In this document: positions 49,425 through 53,734 of the stretch, piece by piece
Position numbering within the stretch: position 1 is the stretch's first letter
Layout: the number at the start of each line of letters is the position of its first letter
Assembly: GCF_016428975.1 (NCBI RefSeq)
Contig: NZ_JAELTT010000028.1
Location: 1 to 53,734, forward strand
Length of the DNA: 53,734 nt
Reading direction: 5' to 3'
From: Dyella sp. ASV21
GTDB taxonomy: Bacteria; Pseudomonadota; Gammaproteobacteria; Xanthomonadales; Rhodanobacteraceae
Translations under genes and position numbers: made by a program
Notes under the pieces: generated by a model
Told to the model about the DNA's origin: nothing
Database searches by the model: none
What the model saw: the letters and a program-made list of their open reading frames with translations, nothing else

Positions 49425-51971
49425 TTAAGCTGGATCACCATACGCAGCCTGTGCCATGGTGGCATCGTCCACATCATGCAGGTCGATATGGGCCACATGC
49501 ATGGCGTCTTTCTGCAGCAGTTTTGTCATGCCCGCTGCCGTGGTGACACCCTTGATGATGTCGCCGTTGTTCATGGTGATGCTGTACGGCTGGTTGGGCA
49601 CGGGCCGGACACCGTCTGCCATGGTCACCGCAAAGTGTCGCTGCGTATCGCCTACATCGAACTCGGGCAACGCCATCGTCTGGCTGGCGGCGCCCTGCAT
49701 GTCATAGGTATCCGCCTTGACGCGAAATGTTCCCGGGCAGCCCATTTCAATGTCGCCATTCTTGAGCGTGATGTACGCTCCATCGCACAGAAAGGTGATG
49801 TGCTTCTTCGCCACCGCCAGGATGTGGTCTTCCGTGGCGAATAATTCCACGCTCTGCTTCGCTTCGATGTGCGCGCTCCCCGACTGGGACTGCAACCACG
49901 CATCGCCTTGGTGGGCGATCTGCCGTAGGTCACCCCCGTGCGCGAACAAGCCCAGGCCCTGGCCCGCATTCAAGGCCATGGCCTGGCCGGCGGTGAGCTG
50001 CAGGTTCTTTTGAGCCACGCTGTCGACATGCTCACCCGCTGCCAGCGTGATGGATTTGGGCGTGCCAGCCGCGATGCCTGCTGGACTACTGAGCGCAATC
50101 ACCGGCTCAGCGCCGCCGGCGCCGCGTTCGTCGTTGGCGCCGTGACCAAGATCGCGAACGGCATGCGTCAGTTGTTCTTGCGGTGCGGCATCGTGTGCAA
50201 CGCCCTGGTGCTGGCCCGCGAAGTCGCCGAGCTGCCTGGCCAGATCCAGCGCGGCCTCCAGGCATTGGATCAGCTCGGCGCGACTGAGCTGACCGCCTTG
50301 GGCGTTCGCCTGGCCGTCAGTGGATAGGAGCAAACCCTTGGCCGCGCGGAGGGCGCCACGTTCGTCGGTACGCAGTTCGAAGCCCTCGCCACGCGGCGCG
50401 CCACCTTGAGGACGCGGATGCGTGAGGTAGCCCAGATGGAGCGCGGTGGCACCGTGATCGCTCATCAAGGCGGCACTGATCTGCTTGGACGTATCGTCCA
50501 GCCGTAGCTCGTTGGCACGCTGGCCCTTGAGTTCGCGGCTGCGAATGGGGCTTAACGCATGGAACTTGGGCAACTCGTACGGCGGCGGGTTGACAGCCGG
50601 GTGCGTGCGCCCGGTGATCAGCAATTGGTCCGGGTCTCCGTCGAGAAAGCTGACGACTACTTCTTGACCAATACGCGGAATGGCCATGTGGCCCCAGTTC
50701 TGTCCAGCCCAACTCTGGGACACGCGCACCGGGCACGAACTGTGCTCGTCCTCCTTGCCGTCGCGGTCCCAGGGGAATTGAACACGGACGCGCCCAAATT
50801 CGTCACAGAACACCTCCTCCCCCACCGGGCCGACGACCGTCGCAATCTGCGGTCCGTCGATACGCGGCTTGGGTATGACCGGCGGACGCCATTCGACGCG
50901 ATCGGGAATGATTTCCGCCTCGTACTGGTAGAAGGTACCCTGGGTGGCATCCGCGCTCTCCTCCTCCTGGCTGGTGCTTTGCCTGCCCCGATGCACCATG
51001 CGTACGGTGCGCCAACCCGTATTCCACTCCTCGCGCGGATGCTCGACGAGGTCAAAAGCAAACCCTGGGGCAAGCCGTGCGTCATCACCAACGATATGCG
51101 CCACCTGGGCATCGCGTCGCAACGAAAGCAGGCGCGTCTCGGTGAAGAGCTTGCCCGCCTCATCGAGCTTGTAACGACCGGGATAGTCATAGCGCTCGTA
51201 CTCGGTTATCTGGTTGGCAAGGCCTGGAGCGCGATAGGTGTGCTGCTGGTTGTAGCGTGGATTCTTGAACGTGTAGTCGCGCTGGGTCTGCAGCGCGGTG
51301 CGCACTTGCTCGGTATAAGTGAAACCCGTAATGCACGGCAACGCCTGATCACCGCCCGGCGTAGCGTTGTAGGCCACGGCGCCGCCTTCGGTCACCCCTT
51401 GGACATAGAGGTGATCCGAGTGCACAAGGCGGTGACTGTTCGCATCGCTGACGATGGCGTAGTAGAAGCCTTCTTCGCTGCTGATGCGCTCGAAAAAATC
51501 GAGGTCTGTCTCTCCCGGCTGGCAACAATATTCTCGAGGAAGATGTTCGCGGTGCAGAATCTGTTCGACGCCCACCACGCCCGAACGCTTGAGTATCTCC
51601 ATCGCAATGGCGGGCACGGTTTTCTGCTGGAATATTTTCCAGTTGGAGCGCAGCGCTGCCCGCGCCAACAAGGGCTCCACCCGCACGCGATAGCGCGTTC
51701 TGCGAAAGCCGGTGGCGCCTTGCGAGGCGCTTGAAATGACACCGTGGATATGCCGCGTGGGCTTGCCGTTCTGCCAGATGGTAAAGCGCGCTTCTCCTTC
51801 CAAGAGCGCACCGAAGTCCAGCGCCGGGTCGGGACTGGTCAGCTCCACGTCCAAGCAATAGATCTCGGAAAGGCCTTCCGTCAACGTAAAATTGACCACA
51901 TCCGCCAGCCGCGGCGCGCGATCACTCGTCGTATGGACGAGTTCAAACGTAAAACGCACATCCTTTGGCAC
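49425..51971 (-). CDS. vgrG: Type VI secretion spike protein VgrG
   Basis: Trimeric tip of the T6SS tube that carries effectors out of the cell. It has 848 residues. The N-terminal gp27-like region starts at DVRFTFELVHTTSDRAPRLA, with the QPGETDLDFFERISSEEGFY hallmark. The gp5 OB fold is IATVVGPVGEEVFCDEFGRV, RVQFPWDRDGKEDEHSSCPV, and IPRIGQEVVVSFLDGDPDQL. A DUF2345 beta-prism follows (SPAGIAAGTPKSITLAAGEH to GTFRVKADTYDM) and a C-terminal extension (PYSITMNNGDIIKGVTTAAG). The start is a GTG at 51971 preceded by a GAGGA site; an upstream in-frame extension is basic and has no VgrG character. Confidence 0.93.
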   Translation of the reverse strand: MPKDVRFTFELVHTTSDRAPRLADVVNFTLTEGLSEIYCLDVELTSPDPALDFGALLEGEARFTIWQNGKPTRHIHGVISSASQGATGFRRTRYRVRVEPLLARAALRSNWKIFQQKTVPAIAMEILKRSGVVGVEQILHREHLPREYCCQPGETDLDFFERISSEEGFYYAIVSDANSHRLVHSDHLYVQGVTEGGAVAYNATPGGDQALPCITGFTYTEQVRTALQTQRDYTFKNPRYNQQHTYRAPGLANQITEYERYDYPGRYKLDEAGKLFTETRLLSLRRDAQVAHIVGDDARLAPGFAFDLVEHPREEWNTGWRTVRMVHRGRQSTSQEEESADATQGTFYQYEAEIIPDRVEWRPPVIPKPRIDGPQIATVVGPVGEEVFCDEFGRVRVQFPWDRDGKEDEHSSCPVRVSQSWAGQNWGHMAIPRIGQEVVVSFLDGDPDQLLITGRTHPAVNPPPYELPKFHALSPIRSRELKGQRANELRLDDTSKQISAALMSDHGATALHLGYLTHPRPQGGAPRGEGFELRTDERGALRAAKGLLLSTDGQANAQGGQLSRAELIQCLEAALDLARQLGDFAGQHQGVAHDAAPQEQLTHAVRDLGHGANDERGAGGAEPVIALSSPAGIAAGTPKSITLAAGEHVDSVAQKNLQLTAGQAMALNAGQGLGLFAHGGDLRQIAHQGDAWLQSQSGSAHIEAKQSVELFATEDHILAVAKKHITFLCDGAYITLKNGDIEMGCPGTFRVKADTYDMQGAASQTMALPEFDVGDTQRHFAVTMADGVRPVPNQPYSITMNNGDIIKGVTTAAGMTKLLQKDAMHVAHIDLHDVDDATMAQAAYGDPA

Positions 51972-52196
51972 AACGCGATCCTCACAGGAATGACCTCGCC
52001 ACGATGGCGATGTCGACCGCCTAGCGCATGTCGGGCAGCCCTGAAAATCACGTCGCCCTCGCGCGCGAGCCATTCGCCACCGTATTGAAAGGGCGCCGCG
52101 CGGCCACTGGCGCCACCACCGCTTGCCGAGCGGCAAGAAGTTGCCCGACATGCGTAACGACCACCTTGCCCGCCGCATCCGAGTCGGCCGTCCCGA
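51972..52196. other. 225-bp gap between zinc-repeat gene and vgrG
   Basis: No gene is supported. All three minus-strand frames contain fragments, one of which (GGEWLAREGDVIF) is reminiscent of PAAR or spike-associated small proteins, but each frame is broken or lacks a start and stop in register. A decayed small gene, for example a former immunity or adaptor gene, is possible. Confidence 0.35.
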
Positions 52197-53267
52197 CTAA
52201 ACCCCACGCTCACCCTTGTCTCCGCCGGCCCGATAGCGCAAGCGCGCCTTGGACGTGCGGCTGGACAACTTGTTCATGTGCGCGCATTCAGCGCACCAAC
52301 ACCCTCTCCGGATGCTAGAAATCGGGGCGTACCAGGCATGCCCTCGATGACACAGCCAATGCAGCTTGCTCAGCGCGGTAACGTACTCCGTGGAGAGGCA
52401 TCGGCCCCCGCGATCTGCCGCCATCTTGTGCGCCACCTCCATGCCGAGCCGCCGCCTGCTGTCAAAGCATGCGCGACACCAGCCACCCACCAGAATGCTG
52501 GCGCCCTTGGCCGACCACTCGTGCCCGCTGGCGCAGCGAAAGCGGTAAGTGGCGTTGGTACCAGCGTAGGTAGCATCCAAACACTCGCCGCCACGATCAC
52601 GCGCTGCCGCGTGAATACGCGGCAGCCCATCCGACAACAGCTTGCTTTGCGTCGTACGCGCATAGAAGCACCACGGACACCAGGCCTCTTGGTGCAGGAT
52701 CGTCGTGCCCTTGCTTTCCCACTCATGCCCCTGATCGCAACGAAACCGATAGCGATTGCGCGCCCCTTGATAGTCGGTGGCTAAGCACTGGCCACCTCGC
52801 GCCGCGGCGGCGCGCTTCAAGCGTTGCAAACCATCGGCCAGCCATTGCCGGCGTCGCGTGGCTTGCGCGCTGCATGCAGGGCAACGCAGGGTTTTCGCAT
52901 GGATCACGCAGCCTTTGCGCGTCCACGCATGACCCTTAACGCAACGAAAGCGATGCATGGCGTCGTAGCCCAACCATGCGGCCTCCAGGCATACGGCCGC
53001 AGCGTCACCCGCCAAGGCATGCAGCCTCGCCGTGTGATCAAGCCCCACGCACTCCGGACACTTGGGGTGCCGCGTCACCAACACGCCTTGCAGGTTTCTG
53101 GTGAACGCGTGGCGTTGCTGGCATTGAAACCGATAGTTGGCCGAGCGCCCCCGCCAAACCTGATCGAGGCATTGAAAACCCAGGCTGGCGAGCTTATCGC
53201 CCAGTCCCGCGTAACGATCCACGATGGGGTGCGGGGCGCGGTGCTTGTCCTCCAGCATCATCGCCAT
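52197..53267 (-). CDS. Five-fold tandem treble-clef-like zinc repeat protein, candidate T6SS cargo, 356 aa
   Basis: The protein is almost entirely five tandem repeats of about 55-62 residues. Each has a Cys-Leu near a Tyr, then RFRC-x2-GH-x-W, then CxxC: RFQCQQRHAF/CPEC, RFRCVKGHAW/CPAC, RFRCDQGHEW/CPWC, RFRCASGHEW/CRAC and HWLCHRGHAW/CAEC. The Cys-His-Cys-Cys set would bind one zinc per repeat; the family resembles bacterial zinc-ribbon domains near DUF723. The first repeat is the most diverged. It lies between PAAR and VgrG, a normal place for a T6SS effector, but no known toxin motif or adjacent immunity gene is evident. ATG 53267 gives the expected spacing of 14 bp from PAAR. Confidence 0.8.
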   Translation of the reverse strand: MAMMLEDKHRAPHPIVDRYAGLGDKLASLGFQCLDQVWRGRSANYRFQCQQRHAFTRNLQGVLVTRHPKCPECVGLDHTARLHALAGDAAAVCLEAAWLGYDAMHRFRCVKGHAWTRKGCVIHAKTLRCPACSAQATRRRQWLADGLQRLKRAAAARGGQCLATDYQGARNRYRFRCDQGHEWESKGTTILHQEAWCPWCFYARTTQSKLLSDGLPRIHAAARDRGGECLDATYAGTNATYRFRCASGHEWSAKGASILVGGWCRACFDSRRRLGMEVAHKMAADRGGRCLSTEYVTALSKLHWLCHRGHAWYAPISSIRRGCWCAECAHMNKLSSRTSKARLRYRAGGDKGERGV

Positions 53268-53281
53268 ACCGAACGTGTCGC

Positions 53282-53539
53282 TCAAGGATTCAGGCTTGAC
53301 AGCAATTGCGCACCGCAGCTGGTTCGATGGCTGTGCATCGCCACGGCCTGCCCCTGCCAGAGGTACGTCGTGTCGCCTTCCACAATCTGCGTAAGGCCAC
53401 AGTGGGGACACGCTACCTGATCGCCGACAATGACCACCACGCGCCCATCAATGCGCCAGGGGCGGGATACCGGAAGCACCTTGCCGCCATGCGTCGTCTC
53501 GTCGCCCACGCGAACGGGCCGTTTACCGGGAAAGTTCAT
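53282..53539 (-). CDS. PAAR-domain protein, 85 aa
   Basis: Sharpens the VgrG spike and can carry effectors. The PAAR repeats are RPVRVGDETTHGGKVLPVSR, GRVVVIVGDQVACPHCGLT, and TSCGAQLLSS at the end, with His and Cys residues (THGG, CPHC, HSHRTSC) that hold the tip zinc. Length fits a bare PAAR without effector extension, so cargo would be non-covalent, for example the neighbouring zinc-repeat protein. A GAGAG-type ribosome-binding site lies before the ATG. Confidence 0.92.
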   Translation of the reverse strand: MNFPGKRPVRVGDETTHGGKVLPVSRPWRIDGRVVVIVGDQVACPHCGLTQIVEGDTTYLWQGQAVAMHSHRTSCGAQLLSSLNP

Positions 53540-53618
53540 GCTTGCTCTCGCTACCTTTCAGGTCTCGGCGCTCATCCGCACCCAGCCGCGACTGCGATGG
53601 GGGGCGTGCCACACACGC

Positions 53619-53734
53619 TCACTTCTTGAGCCATTCGTCGAGGTCCACGCGGGGGCCGCTGGCGATAAAGTCATCCAGCGCCTTCTGTTCACGGACGACC
53701 TTTTCCTGATCGATCGGGCGCGGGTAGACCTCTT
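53619..53734 (-). CDS. Unknown protein, C-terminal 38 residues only
   Basis: The open frame enters from the right window edge and ends at the TGA at 53619-53621 (EVYPRPIDQEKVVREQKALD, DFIASGPRVDLDEWLKK). The tail is acidic and helical, and no family can be named. The short gap of 79 bp to the PAAR gene and the same direction suggest membership of the T6SS unit. Confidence 0.6.
   Translation of the reverse strand, partial: EVYPRPIDQEKVVREQKALDDFIASGPRVDLDEWLKK

Noticed and set aside
51972-52178. 69-residue N-terminal extension of VgrG
   Set aside because: The extension is strongly basic and unlike VgrG. A GTG at 51971 with a GAGGA ribosome-binding site starts exactly at the conserved N-terminal domain.

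Overview
The window is a stretch of a GC-rich gammaproteobacterial chromosome. The Xanthomonadales-style TonB-dependent receptor, LacI-regulated chitosan and amino-sugar genes, a CRP/Clp-type site and the overall gene families suggest the order Xanthomonadales (Lysobacterales). A Rhodanobacteraceae member such as Dyella, Luteibacter or Rhodanobacter is my best inference; no rRNA or other phylogenetic marker was read. I see no tRNA, rRNA or CRISPR array.

Left edge (1-3.7 kb): an accessory island of visibly lower GC. An IS30-family element runs off the window start. It is followed by four small minus-strand genes of unknown function. Each gene has a short palindrome of one family (core CGGGTCGG flanked by inverted arms) immediately after its stop codon. 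The IS30 element and a 241-bp MITE-like element with related ends both sit inside the loop of a palindrome copy, with matching GT borders. The layout is one gene, one hairpin, with almost no room for promoters, which recalls a cassette array.

3.7-7 kb: a proline-rich membrane-anchored protein, a MarR regulator divergent from a DUF1330 protein across a palindromic operator, and a cupin protein. 7-20 kb: an amino-sugar polysaccharide locus consisting of glucokinase, GH20 hexosaminidase, TonB-dependent receptor, APC-family permease, GH2 exo-beta-glucosaminidase, LacI regulator and a sulfotransferase. A perfect 16-bp palindrome lies in front of glk. Together the genes could take up, cleave, import and phosphorylate chitosan or chito-oligosaccharide products.

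20-31 kb: core and housekeeping genes. These are tatABC with a coupled DUF985 cupin, a SYLF lipid-binding protein, hemH with an alpha/beta hydrolase, an M49-type zinc peptidase lipoprotein, and an overlapping set of S33-type hydrolase, NatA-like ATPase and NatB-like permease. Upstream of that set are a membrane protein and an XRE regulator with a 20-bp palindromic operator.

31-38 kb: a chaperone-usher fimbrial operon (major pilin, chaperone, usher, two large tip/adhesin-like subunits). A strong tetraloop hairpin follows the pilin gene. A convergent orphan pilin-like gene is preceded by a perfect CRP/Clp box.

38-49 kb: ferredoxin-NADP reductase, a YadG/YadH-type ABC exporter, RluF-type pseudouridine synthase, a structured 480-bp non-coding stretch, an MFS sugar transporter, an ArsR regulator with a cupin-DUF2867 protein, DbpA helicase, an M28 peptidase, and an ArsR regulator facing a flavin-reductase gene.

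49-53.7 kb: a type VI secretion module that appears to have been inserted into the flavin-reductase gene, leaving it truncated. In transcription order it encodes the end of an unknown gene, a PAAR protein, a protein made of five tandem Cys/His zinc-binding repeats (a candidate T6SS cargo), and VgrG.
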